Source of the DNA: Neorhizobium huautlense
GTDB lineage: Bacteria > Pseudomonadota > Alphaproteobacteria > Rhizobiales > Rhizobiaceae
Reading direction: 5' to 3'
NCBI RefSeq assembly: GCF_002968575.1
Contig: NZ_PVBM01000026.1
Location: forward strand, 1-64,000
DNA: 64,000 bases
Made by a program: the position numbers and the translations under genes. Shown here piece after piece: positions 44,058-53,804 of this stretch; position 1 is the first letter of the stretch, and every line of letters starts with the position of its first letter. The notes below the pieces were generated by a model. It worked only from the letters and a program-made list of their open reading frames with translations. It was not told the DNA's origin and made no database searches.

Positions 44058-45012
44058 TTTCTGCCTCCTTGCGACGGACGCGGCGCACCGCAATGACCTG
44101 GAGAATGGTAAGCGCCATGATCGAGAGGCCGAAGATCACGCCTGCAGCAGACGCATAACCGAGGCGTGGGAACTGCCCCGACGACGGTGCGAAGGCGGTG
44201 CGGAAAATGTAGACCTCCATGACCTCCGACGAAAAGAACGGACCTCCCTGCGTGGTTGCCTGGATCAGCGGAAATACGTTGAGGGCGCTGATGGCCGAGA
44301 TAAGTCCGATAACGACGGCGAATGGCGCAACAATCGGCAGGACGATGTGCATGATGACCTGCCACGTTTTCACACCGTCGAGCTTGGCGGCCTCGTAGAG
44401 TTCGTCCGGAACCGTTTGCAACGCCGCAAGCCAGTAGACGAGGGTGATGCCTGTCCATTTCCAGACGAAAATGCCCGCAAGGGTCCACAGCACCATCTGC
44501 GGCGAACCGAGTAGATCGACCGCGCGGGAGACGAGATGGGTCTCGATCAGGAAACCATTGATCGGCCCGTTAAAGGGACTGAGCATCAGCACCATCACAA
44601 TTGCGATGACGGCGACCGGTGAGACGACGGGAAGAAAGATCATGGCTCGGAAGACGGTCGCAAGCTTCAAAAACTTGTTGTTCAGCACAATCGCGAGCAT
44701 GAGACCGACGATCATCTGGAACGGCACCGTCGCCAGCATGAACAGGAATGAGCGTTTGAAAGCCGAGTAGAAGAACTCGTCGTTCAAGAGCTCGGCGTAG
44801 TTTGCAAGGCCGATGAATTCGGAATGTGCCCCGAAGCCGGTCCAGTCCAGCGTCGAATAGTAGAACGAGGCAATCATCGGCCAGAAAATGAACGCGCCGA
44901 ACACCAGCATGCCGGGAATGAGGAACAGGTAGTCGATCCGCGATTTCCAGATCCTTTGGCCGAGCGTGGCGCCCTCAGCGCCGCGCTCCAGTATATGTGA
45001 AATTGCCGCCAT
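44050..45012 (-). CDS. Sugar ABC transporter permease (MalF-type)
   Basis: The 320-residue membrane protein has an N-terminal TM (YLFLIPGMLVFGAFIFWPMI), about six helices in total, and the EAA loop YEAAKLDGVKTWQVIMHIVLP. It pairs with the MalG-type protein encoded downstream. The ATG at 45012 has AAGG about seven bases upstream. A stem-loop lies between this gene and the substrate-binding protein gene, as is common for these operons. Confidence 0.9.
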   Translation of the reverse strand: MAAISHILERGAEGATLGQRIWKSRIDYLFLIPGMLVFGAFIFWPMIASFYYSTLDWTGFGAHSEFIGLANYAELLNDEFFYSAFKRSFLFMLATVPFQMIVGLMLAIVLNNKFLKLATVFRAMIFLPVVSPVAVIAIVMVLMLSPFNGPINGFLIETHLVSRAVDLLGSPQMVLWTLAGIFVWKWTGITLVYWLAALQTVPDELYEAAKLDGVKTWQVIMHIVLPIVAPFAVVIGLISAISALNVFPLIQATTQGGPFFSSEVMEVYIFRTAFAPSSGQFPRLGYASAAGVIFGLSIMALTILQVIAVRRVRRKEAENV

Positions 45013-45041
45013 GGCAGCCTTGCCTTTTTCGTTGCTGTAAA

Positions 45042-45069
45042 GGTCGTCCGGGACATGAGCCCCGGGACC
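45042..45069 (-). promoter_or_regulatory. Intercistronic stem-loop after substrate-binding protein gene
   Basis: GGTC-GT-CCGGG and CCCGG-GACC form a 9-bp stem with a two-base bulge around an 8-base loop. It lies between the solute-binding protein stop and the first permease. Such hairpins commonly stabilise the upstream mRNA so that the binding protein is made in excess over the membrane parts. Confidence 0.5.
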
Positions 45070-45120
45070 ACCGGGAGGAGACGCTAGCGAACGTGGAGCC
45101 AGCCGGACCTTCGCGCGAAG

Positions 45121-46644
45121 CTAGAGCTTGGCGTAGTCTGCGGGACCGAAGTCACGGGAAGGGTCCCAGTTTGCGAAAACGAAGTCGTCGCGACTGACAC
45201 CCGCACCGGCGGCCTTCGCCTTGGCAATCGCTGTGTCGAGGGCTTTGTTGCGGGCATCGGACGCCTTTTTCAAGGTTGCCTTCACGCCACTGAGCTGGCC
45301 CGAGAAAAGACCCTGGACCGCCTGGGCCAGATTAGGCGTAGGATCGACATAGGCCGCAGCCACCTTGGAAAGACCGGGTTGGCGGACAAGCGGATTGGGC
45401 GCGACGCGCACGCGATCTTCGGCCATCTTCAACATGATCTTCGCCCGGTCGCTGAGTTTGGCGAGCTTGATCGATTCCGGGAAAATGGCGGGGTCTGCCG
45501 AACTGGCGACATTGGCATAGGCCACCTGGCCTTCGACGGTCCCCAACCAATGGAAGATGTCGCCGGCATATTGGGGATTCTTCGCCTTGGCATTCAACCA
45601 CATCATGTTCGCGGAGTTCGGCAGTTGCATGACCCAGATCGGGTTGTCGAGCGACGCCTCGTCGGGCGCCGGTCCCGGCGAAACGCCGAACTTGAAGCTC
45701 GGCGCCGTGGCCTCCCAGATCGGCACATTCCACGGACCCTGGATGATCATGCCCGCGGCGCCTTGGGTGATGAATTCGCGGGCCTGGGGAGCGATGATGG
45801 TAAGGCACCCCGGAAACACGGAACCGTCATCGCGCATGGCGAGCAGCAGTTCGACGCCGGCGACGTAAGCATCGTGGTCAAAGGCAAACTGGCCGGTCTT
45901 GAGGTCCATGCCCTGCAGCAGGCCGGTGTTGCCCACGGTCGCGCCGCCGCGCTGGGCCAGCATCGTTGCGACATCTCCCCAGCGTTGCTCCTGGGCACCG
46001 CCGATGATGAAGCCGAAGGACCGACCGCCGGAGCCTTCGGTCATTTTCTTCGCTGCATCCCGCATTTCCTCAAACGTCAGGGCGCGATCGGCACCGATCT
46101 TATCATAACCGGCAGCGTTCATCATATCCTGGTTGAACAGCAGGGCGTTGTTGAAGCGGCGCTCGGTGGAGAAGGGAAAACCATAAGTCCTGCCACCGAA
46201 GACGTTGACGCCCTCAACGAACGCGCCGTCGGGATAAGCCTTCTTCCAGGTGTCGAAATCGGGAATCAAGTTGTCGATCGGCTGGAGCCAACCTTCCGCG
46301 ATGGCGACCGATGGCTCCATGCCGATAGGAAGGTTAAAGGTGTCCGGGGCTGACTGGTTGCGAATGCCGAGCGGCAAGACCGACGAGATTTCCTTCCACG
46401 GCAAGCCGTCATAGACGACTTCAATGCCTTGGATCTGCGCGTACTTGGCCAGGTATTGCTTGAAGAATTCGCCTTTCTGGCCACCGGAGTCGAGCCACCG
46501 AAAAGGCCCAATTGCAGGCTTGAGACCTTCCGTTTTGACGAGGTTCTGTGCGAAACCCGGGCCGGCGCCGAGGCCGAGCCCCAGGAGCGCGGTGGTTTGC
46601 AGAAATGCGCGGCGCGAAAGGCCACGGGAAAACGTGTTTGTCAT
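45121..46644 (-). CDS. Extracellular solute-binding protein, family 1 type, with Tat signal
   Basis: The protein of about 507 residues starts at the ATG at 46644, which has GGGAGG upstream. The N-terminus carries a twin-arginine signal (SRGLSRRAFLQTTALLG) cleaved after GPGFAQ. The mature part has the bilobal sugar-binding layout, with alternating Gly/Pro/Trp-rich loops. It captures the substrate in the periplasm for the two permeases and ATPase encoded downstream. It is larger than typical sugar-binding proteins (400-430), which fits a larger oligosaccharide ligand. It is the first gene of the sulfatase operon. Confidence 0.9.
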   Translation of the reverse strand: MTNTFSRGLSRRAFLQTTALLGLGLGAGPGFAQNLVKTEGLKPAIGPFRWLDSGGQKGEFFKQYLAKYAQIQGIEVVYDGLPWKEISSVLPLGIRNQSAPDTFNLPIGMEPSVAIAEGWLQPIDNLIPDFDTWKKAYPDGAFVEGVNVFGGRTYGFPFSTERRFNNALLFNQDMMNAAGYDKIGADRALTFEEMRDAAKKMTEGSGGRSFGFIIGGAQEQRWGDVATMLAQRGGATVGNTGLLQGMDLKTGQFAFDHDAYVAGVELLLAMRDDGSVFPGCLTIIAPQAREFITQGAAGMIIQGPWNVPIWEATAPSFKFGVSPGPAPDEASLDNPIWVMQLPNSANMMWLNAKAKNPQYAGDIFHWLGTVEGQVAYANVASSADPAIFPESIKLAKLSDRAKIMLKMAEDRVRVAPNPLVRQPGLSKVAAAYVDPTPNLAQAVQGLFSGQLSGVKATLKKASDARNKALDTAIAKAKAAGAGVSRDDFVFANWDPSRDFGPADYAKL

Positions 46645-46700
46645 GATCTTCCTCCCACCCGCTCGGATCATCCTCTTCCCTTGCCAGAGCGGTTATTCTT

Positions 46701-46744
46701 GAGACTAGTCAAATTTGTTATGCAGAGATAATGCAAATAGTCTC
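46701..46744. promoter_or_regulatory. Divergent control region with LysR-type inverted repeat
   Basis: GAGACTA (46701-46707) and TAGTCTC (46738-46744) are perfect inverted 7-mers in the 126-base gap between the leftward transporter operon and the rightward LysR gene. LysR regulators usually bind such dyads in divergent promoter regions and control both directions. Confidence 0.5.
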
Positions 46745-46770
46745 AGGCGCGATTAACGGAGTTTATCGCG

Positions 46771-47721
46771 ATGCTCGATCAGATCACCCATCTATTCCGG
46801 TTGCAGGTCATCGCGGAGGCGGGCAGCCTGCGGCGCGCCGCGACCCTTCTCAATGTCACCCAGCCGGCGCTTACCCGCTCGATCGCCCAACTTGAAAAGC
46901 ATTTCGGCCAGGCTGTGCTGACCCGCCATTCCAAAGGGGTGTCGCTGACGGAGTTTGGAGCGCGCGTAATGACGGCAGCCAGCCGTCTCTCTCGCTATTG
47001 GGAGATCGCGGAAAGCGATCTTGCTCACCCATCAAGCGCCATGAGGGGTCGCCTGCGTTTGCGCGCCGGTCCGCTCTGGCGCGCGGTGGTACTGCCGGAG
47101 ATCATCAGCGAATTGCAGAACACGTTTCCTGCTGTCGTGATCGAGATCGGCAGCAGCCTCAGGGGCGAAACGGCCGCGGATCTCTCAGAGGGCCGCATCG
47201 ACGCGGTGTTTGGAGGAATCGAGATGCCGGAGGGCCCGGGCCAACGGCTGAGACAGCTTCAATTCACGACGGTCTACGATCGTGTCGTGGCGCGCGAAAA
47301 CCACCCGATCTTCAAGGCCGGGGATGGGAAAGGGAATTGTACGCCCCAGCGTCTGCTCGATTATCCCTGGATCGTCTACACGGCAGATCCGGTCTATGAA
47401 CTTGAGACTGTCCATGGCGCCATAGAACGGCTCGGCCAAGCGCCGGATATTCGCGTGCGGTCGGAATCCCTTGTCGCGGTGATCGGCTTCCTGCAACGCG
47501 GAGACTATCTGTGCATGTTGCCCGAGGCCGCCGTCGCCGGAGCAAATTCACCCAAAATCCTTCCCGTGCCTGTCGAATTCGGAGGCCGCATGATCCGCTC
47601 GGGCATCATCTTTCGCGAAGAAATGTCGGAGTGGCCTCCGATGGTCGAACTGCTGAAGCTATGCGAGCGGCATTTTGGCAAGCAACACGGGGCGACGGCG
47701 TCAAAGGCAATACCGACTTAA
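46771..47721 (+). CDS. LysR-family transcriptional regulator of the sulfatase/ABC operon
   Basis: The 316-residue protein has an N-terminal winged helix-turn-helix (FRLQVIAEAGSLRRAATLLN, TQPALTRSIAQLEKHFG) and a periplasmic-binding-protein-like effector domain (from about residue 90). It is divergent from the solute-binding protein gene, 126 bases apart, with an inverted repeat between them, so it probably senses a sugar or sulfate-related metabolite and controls the operon. The ATG at 46771 has GGAG within the preceding 20 bases. Confidence 0.9.
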   Translation: MLDQITHLFRLQVIAEAGSLRRAATLLNVTQPALTRSIAQLEKHFGQAVLTRHSKGVSLTEFGARVMTAASRLSRYWEIAESDLAHPSSAMRGRLRLRAGPLWRAVVLPEIISELQNTFPAVVIEIGSSLRGETAADLSEGRIDAVFGGIEMPEGPGQRLRQLQFTTVYDRVVARENHPIFKAGDGKGNCTPQRLLDYPWIVYTADPVYELETVHGAIERLGQAPDIRVRSESLVAVIGFLQRGDYLCMLPEAAVAGANSPKILPVPVEFGGRMIRSGIIFREEMSEWPPMVELLKLCERHFGKQHGATASKAIPT

Positions 47722-48211
47722 AGCGTTCATTGCTCCTCTCTCATAGAGGATTTCCTCCTCGTCATGCGCCCGGCTCTTCACCTTCAAGATCGATGCCGAA
47801 GAAATCGAGGAATGGCCGGGAAGTAGCCTCCGCACTCGGCATCGTTGCGCCATACTGTGGCTGTCAAAAGTCGCAATCGGAAGAAGATCCATGAAGGAAG
47901 TTAGCACAGCCGGCCTGAATGAGATCTCCAGAGGTCTCGGCATTGCGTCTTAGTACGCAGAGCGCGTTCTGGACGCGCGACGCGGAAAGCCGGCAATGGG
48001 CGAAGCTTCTTCGCCCGGCAGAATCGCATCCCCTCCTCCTTGCAGGCAGCCGGCAATTCCGCGGCCCTGTAGTGTCTCAAGGCGATGGAAGCCGTTGGCA
48101 GGACGACTCTCACGAAAGAGACAACTCAAGAGGCCCGATCGTGTCAGGCCGTTTCCCCTCGGGCAACCGGCAGTGGCTTCCGGTCGCGACGGCGCTACAT
48201 CGCCAGCACCG
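47722..48211. other. Intergenic stretch of about 490 bases, no supported gene
   Basis: Lies between the ends of the LysR gene and the leftward GH42 gene. Frames present are short and have no recognised family. A 20-codon plus-strand frame at about 47891 starts after a good purine tract but is too short to judge. The stretch may be decayed sequence. Confidence 0.35.
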
Positions 48212-50335
48212 TCAGCTCTTCTGAGCTGGAACGAGAGGCAGGATTACCACGTCGCGCGCCGGCACCTGGACAGGCCCTCCATCATAGGTGTAGCCCGCCG
48301 GCCAGAGGGCTGGGCCGGGCTTCGGCGCTCCGTGACCTTGCGCCGGTTCGGCCAACGTTGTCTGGGACTCCCGTGTGGGATTGACCAGCCAGAGGAAGTT
48401 CCCGGTATCGCCCTGGTGGATGCGGGCAGAAAGCGCGCTGTTCGACAGCGTCACATGCCGCCGCACCTCACTCCAGTCGAGGAGCGCAGCAAAGAAGCCG
48501 GCATTGGCACTGCCGTTGGAGCGATAATAGGCCACGGACGGGTTGGTGCCAATCAGCAGGGTTCGTCCCTTCCCGTGAGCGTGTTCGACAACTGCGAGCC
48601 GACCGTCCGCGAAATAGCCGCGCGCAGTACCTCCTTCAAGCCGATAGGATTGCAGGAAGCCGCCACCCTTGACCGCGACATCGCCGAAATCCAAGGCAAT
48701 GCGGTCGCCGATATCCGGCATGAACTCGACCTCCTCCTCCCGGGCGCCGAAGACGGTATCGAGGCCCAAGTTCGGCTGGACCTGGCCGACATGGCCGCGA
48801 TCGCCGAAATAGCCGGGGCAGGCCTCGGCAATCAGCGTACCGCCCTTGTCCACCCAGGCCGCCAGTCGCCGCGCCTGCTCAGACGTGAACATGATGGGGT
48901 AGGGGAAGTAGAGGAGGTCATAGGCGTCGATGTCGTCGATATGGACCCAGTCCGGCTGAAGCCCTTGGTCGAGGAAGCCGCGATAGGCGCCCCACATCGC
49001 AGCCGGATAGGGCTTCTCCTTCCGCTCCTGATTGAGCAGGTAATCCCATTCCTGGGTTTCCGGCACGACCAGGATGCCGATCTCGCCGCGGACGGGCTTT
49101 GCCTTCCAGAGCGCTGCCTGTTCCGGCGCATTGGCCCATTTTGCCATCGCGCTTGCGATTTGCGAGCGCGGGGTGCGGCTGCCATCCATGCCATAGGAGC
49201 CGAAGGCGCCGAACAGCGGGCCGTCGAGCAGGGGCCGCCAGCGCAGGTTCAGCACGCCGCGCGCGCCGCCCGCAAGCGAGATCATGCTCCAGATGCGAAT
49301 GTCCTCGGGCTCGGCGACACGGCCATCCTCCTTGTCGCGGCCGATCACCTGGGGCTGCAGCCAGAGCGGCCCGCCCTGGCGCTCGGCATGCCAGAAGGTC
49401 TTGCCGCGCGCGGCGGCACGGTTGATATCGACCCCATACCAGCTTTTCCACGGCTCCGTGCCCTTGCGCGCCTGGATCCAGGTGAAACCGTAGACATCGA
49501 CCTTGGAGGCGGCGAGCCAGTCGTCGCAGCCATTGGCCGCCATGTTGGGGATCGCGCCTGAAATGCCGTGGGCGGCGATGACGTTCTTCTTGTCGACCGC
49601 CCGGATCGTATCGATGCGCCACTGCATCTGACCATAGAAGTTGTCACGCTTGAACTGCAGCCAGTCGATGCATTCGGGATAGGGAGCCATATGGATCGGC
49701 GGCTCGATATCGTCCCATTCTGCATAGCTGTAGCGGTGCCAGGCCTTGGCGAGCGCTTTCAGGCTCCCATACTTGGCCTCCAGCCACGTGCGGAAGGCTT
49801 CCTTGGCATAGCTGCTATAATCCACGTCAGCGGAATAGTTGCATTCGTTCCAGACATCGTAGCCGTAGATGGCCGGATGGTCCTTGTAGCGGGTGGCAAG
49901 CGCCGTCAGGAAGGCGCCGGCAGCTTCCTTCACTTCGGGGCAGTTGAGGGTCAGCGCGCCGGCGCCGCCGCCATTGTTGGAGAAGCCGCCCGTGGCGGCC
50001 GAAACCCCCATATAGGAGCCGAGCTTGCTGCCATCGGCATTGACCTGCAGCGCGTGGGAAAACTTGCGCACGGCCCAGTCCGGCACCGCATGGATCAGTT
50101 CCGCGATGACCGTCTTCAGCCCGTTCTTGGCGGCAAGATCGAGCTGGCGGTCATATTCCTCCCAATCATAGACACCGGGCGCCGTCTCGATCGCACCCCA
50201 CATGAACCAGTGGCGGAAGATGTTGAGCCCGTCCTGCGCGGCGACGGCATAATCGCGCTCCCAATGCTCCTGGGGCGGGTTCGACTTGCGGAAATAGACG
50301 GCGCCATAGGGGAATTGCAGGTCTGTCATCGGCAT
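48212..50335 (-). CDS. GH42-like beta-galactosidase
   Basis: The 707-residue protein has a GH42/GH-A-type barrel: FRHWFMWGAIETAPGVYDWEEYDRQLDLA, then YGYDVWNECNYSADVDYSS with WNE as the likely acid/base, and KTFWHAERQGGPLW with Glu as candidate nucleophile. A class-I-glutaminase-like middle domain (YFPYPIMFTSEQARRLAAWVDKGG) and a small C-terminal domain follow. I start at the ATG at 50335, which has AGAGGAC upstream. No signal peptide is seen, so it cleaves imported oligosaccharides in the cytoplasm. It is the last gene of the LacI-controlled operon. Confidence 0.85.
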   Translation of the reverse strand: MPMTDLQFPYGAVYFRKSNPPQEHWERDYAVAAQDGLNIFRHWFMWGAIETAPGVYDWEEYDRQLDLAAKNGLKTVIAELIHAVPDWAVRKFSHALQVNADGSKLGSYMGVSAATGGFSNNGGGAGALTLNCPEVKEAAGAFLTALATRYKDHPAIYGYDVWNECNYSADVDYSSYAKEAFRTWLEAKYGSLKALAKAWHRYSYAEWDDIEPPIHMAPYPECIDWLQFKRDNFYGQMQWRIDTIRAVDKKNVIAAHGISGAIPNMAANGCDDWLAASKVDVYGFTWIQARKGTEPWKSWYGVDINRAAARGKTFWHAERQGGPLWLQPQVIGRDKEDGRVAEPEDIRIWSMISLAGGARGVLNLRWRPLLDGPLFGAFGSYGMDGSRTPRSQIASAMAKWANAPEQAALWKAKPVRGEIGILVVPETQEWDYLLNQERKEKPYPAAMWGAYRGFLDQGLQPDWVHIDDIDAYDLLYFPYPIMFTSEQARRLAAWVDKGGTLIAEACPGYFGDRGHVGQVQPNLGLDTVFGAREEEVEFMPDIGDRIALDFGDVAVKGGGFLQSYRLEGGTARGYFADGRLAVVEHAHGKGRTLLIGTNPSVAYYRSNGSANAGFFAALLDWSEVRRHVTLSNSALSARIHQGDTGNFLWLVNPTRESQTTLAEPAQGHGAPKPGPALWPAGYTYDGGPVQVPARDVVILPLVPAQKS

Positions 50336-50423
50336 GGTCTGTCCTCTCGAGTAACAGGGCAAGGCTTCGCCGTCCGGAGAAACTCCGGTCACGTCGGCTA
50401 GGCCATCGCGCCCAGGATTGCGG

Positions 50424-51299
50424 TCAGCAGGCTCCGCCTGAGATGAGGTCCAGCGTGCGGATCAGCGCGGAGTGATCGCGATCGCCATCACCCATGGCGA
50501 TGGCGGCATTCATCAGCTGCTGGGTGGCGGCGGTGTTGGGCAAAGCGAGATCAAGCGCGCGGGCCGCATCGACCGCGAGCGTCAGGTCCTTGCGGTGCAG
50601 GCGGATGCGAAAGCCGGGATCGAAGGTCTGCTTGACCATGCGGTCGCCGTGAACCTCAAGGATGCGAGAGGCGGCAAAGCCGCCCATCAGCGCCTCGCGC
50701 ACCCGGGCCGGATCGGCGCCGGCGCGGCGGGCAAAGAGCAGCGCCTCGGACACGGCCTCGATGGTAAGCCCGACGATGATCTGGTTGGCCACCTTGGCCG
50801 TCTGACCGTCACCGGTGCCGCCGACAAGGGTGATGTTCTTGCCCATTTTTTCAAATAGCGGCCGTGCGCGGGCAAAGGCCGCCTCGCTGCCGCCGACCAT
50901 GATGGTGAGAGAGGCGGCGCGGGCGCCGACCTCGCCGCCGGAAACCGGCGCGTCGAGATAGTCGCAGCCCAACGCCTCGATCCGGCGGGCAAACTCCTTG
51001 GTGGCCACGGGCGAAATGGAGCTCATGTCGATGACGAGCTTTCCGGGCGACAGGCCCTCGGCAACGCCATCCTTGCCGAACAGCACCGTCTCCACATCAG
51101 GCGTGTCGGGCAACATCAGGATGACGATGTCGCAGGCGCTGGCCACAGCGCTTGCGCTTGGCGCCGCCTTGGCCCCCTTGTCCACCAGATGCTGCGACAC
51201 CGGCTTGACGCGGCTCAGATGCAGCGCGTGGCCGGCATCGATCAAATGTTCCGCCATGGGGCGCCCCATGACGCCAAGTCCTATGAATCCGATATTCAT
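50424..51299 (-). CDS. garR: NAD(P)-dependent hydroxyacid reductase (GarR/tartronate-semialdehyde reductase-like)
   Basis: The 291-residue protein has the Rossmann start MNIGFIGLGVMGRPMAEHL, DAPVSGGEVGA and GDGQTAKVANQIIVG, where Lys is the catalytic residue of the 3-hydroxyisobutyrate/tartronate-semialdehyde reductase family. The start is the ATG at 51299, with GAGGGCAAG upstream. It follows hydroxypyruvate isomerase, overlapping its end region; together they convert hydroxypyruvate to tartronate semialdehyde to glycerate. The exact physiological substrate is inferred from this pairing. Confidence 0.82.
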   Translation of the reverse strand: MNIGFIGLGVMGRPMAEHLIDAGHALHLSRVKPVSQHLVDKGAKAAPSASAVASACDIVILMLPDTPDVETVLFGKDGVAEGLSPGKLVIDMSSISPVATKEFARRIEALGCDYLDAPVSGGEVGARAASLTIMVGGSEAAFARARPLFEKMGKNITLVGGTGDGQTAKVANQIIVGLTIEAVSEALLFARRAGADPARVREALMGGFAASRILEVHGDRMVKQTFDPGFRIRLHRKDLTLAVDAARALDLALPNTAATQQLMNAAIAMGDGDRDHSALIRTLDLISGGAC

Positions 51300-51306
51300 C
51301 TTGCCC

Positions 51307-52086
51307 TCATCCAAGGAAAGGTTTCATCCAGCCGAGACCTTCGCTGGTGCCGGCGCGCGGCTTGTATTCGCAGCCCACCCAGCCGTCGTAGCCGAGGCGG
51401 TCGAGTTCGGAGAGAATGAAGCCGTAGTTGATCTCGCCCGTGCCCGGTTCGCCCCGGCCGGGATTGTCGGCGATCTGCACATGGGCGATCCGCTCCTGCA
51501 GCCGCGCGAAGGTCGGGATCAGGTCACCTTGCATGATCTGCATGTGGTAGAAATCATATTGGATATAGAGATTGTCGGAGCCGACCCTCTCAAGGATCCG
51601 CTCGGCATGGTCGGTCGTCGACAGGAAGAAGCCCTTGATGTCGCGCAGGTTGATCGGCTCGATCAGCAGCCTGACGCCAGCATCGGAACAGCGCGCGGCG
51701 GCATATCTGAGATTGTCGACCAGGGTATCTTCGAGAACCGCGAGATCGGCGCCATCAGGCACCAAGCCGGAAATCACGTTGACCTGCGGGCATTTCAACG
51801 CCGCGGCATAATCGAGCGCCTGCGCCACACCCTGGCGAAACTCCTCAACCCGATCCGGCAGGCAGGCGATACCCCGCTCGCCGCCGGCCCAATCGCCCGA
51901 GGGGACGTTGAACAGCGCCTGGACGAGGCCGCTGGCGCCGAGCGCGTCTGCGACCTTTTCCTTGGGCTCGGCATAGGGCCCGAGATATTCCAGCGCGCCG
52001 AAGCCATCCCGCGCGGCGGCGGCGAAGCGCTCCAGGAACGGAAGCTCCTGATAGAGAAACGAAAGGTTGGCGGAAAATTTCGGCAT
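51307..52086 (-). CDS. hyi: Hydroxypyruvate isomerase
   Basis: The 259-residue TIM-barrel protein matches Hyi: FSANLSFLYQELPFLERFAAAARDGF, CPQVNVISGLVPDG, LLIEPINLRDIKGFFL, YIQYDFYHMQIMQGDL, HVQIADNPGRGEPGTGEINY and GYDGWVGCEYKP. It interconverts hydroxypyruvate and tartronate semialdehyde. The ATG at 52086 has GAGG upstream and overlaps the end of the ABC ATPase gene. The pairing with a GarR-like reductase marks a glyoxylate/glycerate branch fed by the sugars imported by this operon. Confidence 0.9.
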   Translation of the reverse strand: MPKFSANLSFLYQELPFLERFAAAARDGFGALEYLGPYAEPKEKVADALGASGLVQALFNVPSGDWAGGERGIACLPDRVEEFRQGVAQALDYAAALKCPQVNVISGLVPDGADLAVLEDTLVDNLRYAAARCSDAGVRLLIEPINLRDIKGFFLSTTDHAERILERVGSDNLYIQYDFYHMQIMQGDLIPTFARLQERIAHVQIADNPGRGEPGTGEINYGFILSELDRLGYDGWVGCEYKPRAGTSEGLGWMKPFLG

Positions 52087-52096
52087 GCGGATATCC

Positions 52097-53794
52097 TCAG
52101 GCAGGCGTGGCGGCAACGAAGCGCTGGCGGTGCATCATGCGCTTGTCGCGGGGATCGGGATTGGGAACGGCGGAGATGAGGCTGCGGGTATAGGCCTCCC
52201 GCGGCGCGGTGCAGATCTGCTCGGCATCGCCGATCTCGACGATCCGGCCGCGATGCATGACGGCGACGCGGTCGCAGAAATAGCGCACCACGGAAATGTC
52301 GTGGGAGATGAACAGGAAGCTCAGATCCAGCCGTTTGCGCAGGTCGAGCAGCAGGTCGAGGATCTGGCTGCGGATCGAGACGTCGAGCGCAGAGGTCGCC
52401 TCGTCGGCGATGATGATGCGCGGATCGAGCGCCAGCGCCCGGGCGATGCCGATGCGTTGGCGCTGGCCACCGGAAAAGGCGTGGGGGTAACGTTCCATGG
52501 CTTGCGGATCGAGCCCGACCAGCCGCATCAGCTCGGCAACCCGCTCCTCCAGCGCCCGGCCCCTGGCGAGACCGTTGACAACAAGCGGATCGCCGATCAC
52601 CTCCTTGACCGTCATGCGCGGATTGAGCGAGGCAAAGGGATCCTGGAAGACGAGGCGGACATCCCGGTGGAAGCGCCGCAGCTCCTTCCTGCCAAGCCGC
52701 GTCACATCGGTCTCCACGCCCTGTCCATCCCGATAGAGCACGCTTCCCGAGCTGGGCTCGACCGTGCGCAGGATCAGCCGGCCGAGCGTGGTCTTGCCGG
52801 AACCGCTTTCGCCGACAATGCCGAGATTTTCGCCGGGATAGAGATCGAAGCTGGCATCGTCGACAGCCTTGATGGCATTAGGGCCGTTGGAGCCGAAAGT
52901 CTTGCTAAGATTGCGCACGGACAGCACCGGTTCCGGCCCGGAGGTCACCGCCGGCGGCCGGGCTTCTGCGTGGCGCGTGAGCTTCACCGTCGACGCGAGC
53001 AACTGGGAGGTATAGGGATGCACCGGCTGATGGTAGATCTGATCGACCGGACCCTGCTCGACGAGGCGGCCGAAACGCATCACGGCAACTTTGTCCGCCA
53101 CTTCCGCCACCACGCCCATGTCGTGGGTGATGAGCAGCATGGCCATGCCGCGGCTGACCTGCAGCCGCTTGATGAGGTCGAGGATCTCCGCCTGCGTGGT
53201 GACATCGAGCGCGGTCGTCGGCTCGTCGGCGATCAGGATATCGGGATTGCCCGCCAGCGCCATCGCGATCATCGCCCGCTGCCGCATGCCGCCGGAATAT
53301 TCGAAGGTGTAGCGGTCTGCCATCTTTTCGGGAGCCGCGATTTCGACCTGCCGGAGCAGTTCGATCATGCGTTCGCGCGCGGCTTTCGCGTCCAATGCCG
53401 AATGCAGGCGGATCGCCTCGATGATCTGCGAGCCGATGGTGTGGACCGGCGACAGCGAACTCATCGGTTCCTGGAAGATCAGCCCGATGCGCCGGCCGCG
53501 GATGGCGCGCATGGCCGTGCTGTCGGGAGACAGGGCGGCGATGTCGGTGACGACGCCCTCCGTGGTCAGCAGGATGCGCCCGCCCGTTATGCGGCCGGGG
53601 CGATCGACGATCTGCAGCAGCGAGCGGGCCGTCACGCTCTTGCCCGACCCGCTCTCGCCGACCAGGCACAGCGTCTGGCCCTGTTTCAGCTCGAAGCTCA
53701 CCTTCTCCACCGCATGGAGGATATGGGTGCGCAGGCGGAAATCGATCGAGAGGTCTTCGACCGAAAGAACGGTGTCATCTGTGGGGGCAACCAT
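52097..53794 (-). CDS. Fused dual ATP-binding protein of oligopeptide/oligosaccharide-type ABC importer
   Basis: The 565-residue protein carries two full ABC domains. The first has [32 protein letters not shown] and [12 protein letters not shown]. The second has [33 protein letters not shown] and [12 protein letters not shown]. It is a DppD-DppF fusion, each half ending in the OppC-terminal Cys-poor motif. The ATG at 53794 has GAGGAG upstream, so the longer frame to 53884 is not used. It energises the permease pair encoded just upstream. Confidence 0.9.
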   Translation of the reverse strand: MVAPTDDTVLSVEDLSIDFRLRTHILHAVEKVSFELKQGQTLCLVGESGSGKSVTARSLLQIVDRPGRITGGRILLTTEGVVTDIAALSPDSTAMRAIRGRRIGLIFQEPMSSLSPVHTIGSQIIEAIRLHSALDAKAARERMIELLRQVEIAAPEKMADRYTFEYSGGMRQRAMIAMALAGNPDILIADEPTTALDVTTQAEILDLIKRLQVSRGMAMLLITHDMGVVAEVADKVAVMRFGRLVEQGPVDQIYHQPVHPYTSQLLASTVKLTRHAEARPPAVTSGPEPVLSVRNLSKTFGSNGPNAIKAVDDASFDLYPGENLGIVGESGSGKTTLGRLILRTVEPSSGSVLYRDGQGVETDVTRLGRKELRRFHRDVRLVFQDPFASLNPRMTVKEVIGDPLVVNGLARGRALEERVAELMRLVGLDPQAMERYPHAFSGGQRQRIGIARALALDPRIIIADEATSALDVSIRSQILDLLLDLRKRLDLSFLFISHDISVVRYFCDRVAVMHRGRIVEIGDAEQICTAPREAYTRSLISAVPNPDPRDKRMMHRQRFVAATPA

Positions 53795-53804
53795 ACCGTG
53801 CTCC

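Noticed and set aside
47996-49561. Plus-strand frame of 521 codons
   Set aside because: Mostly antisense to the GH42-like gene; the predicted protein is low-complexity and Arg/Ala-rich.
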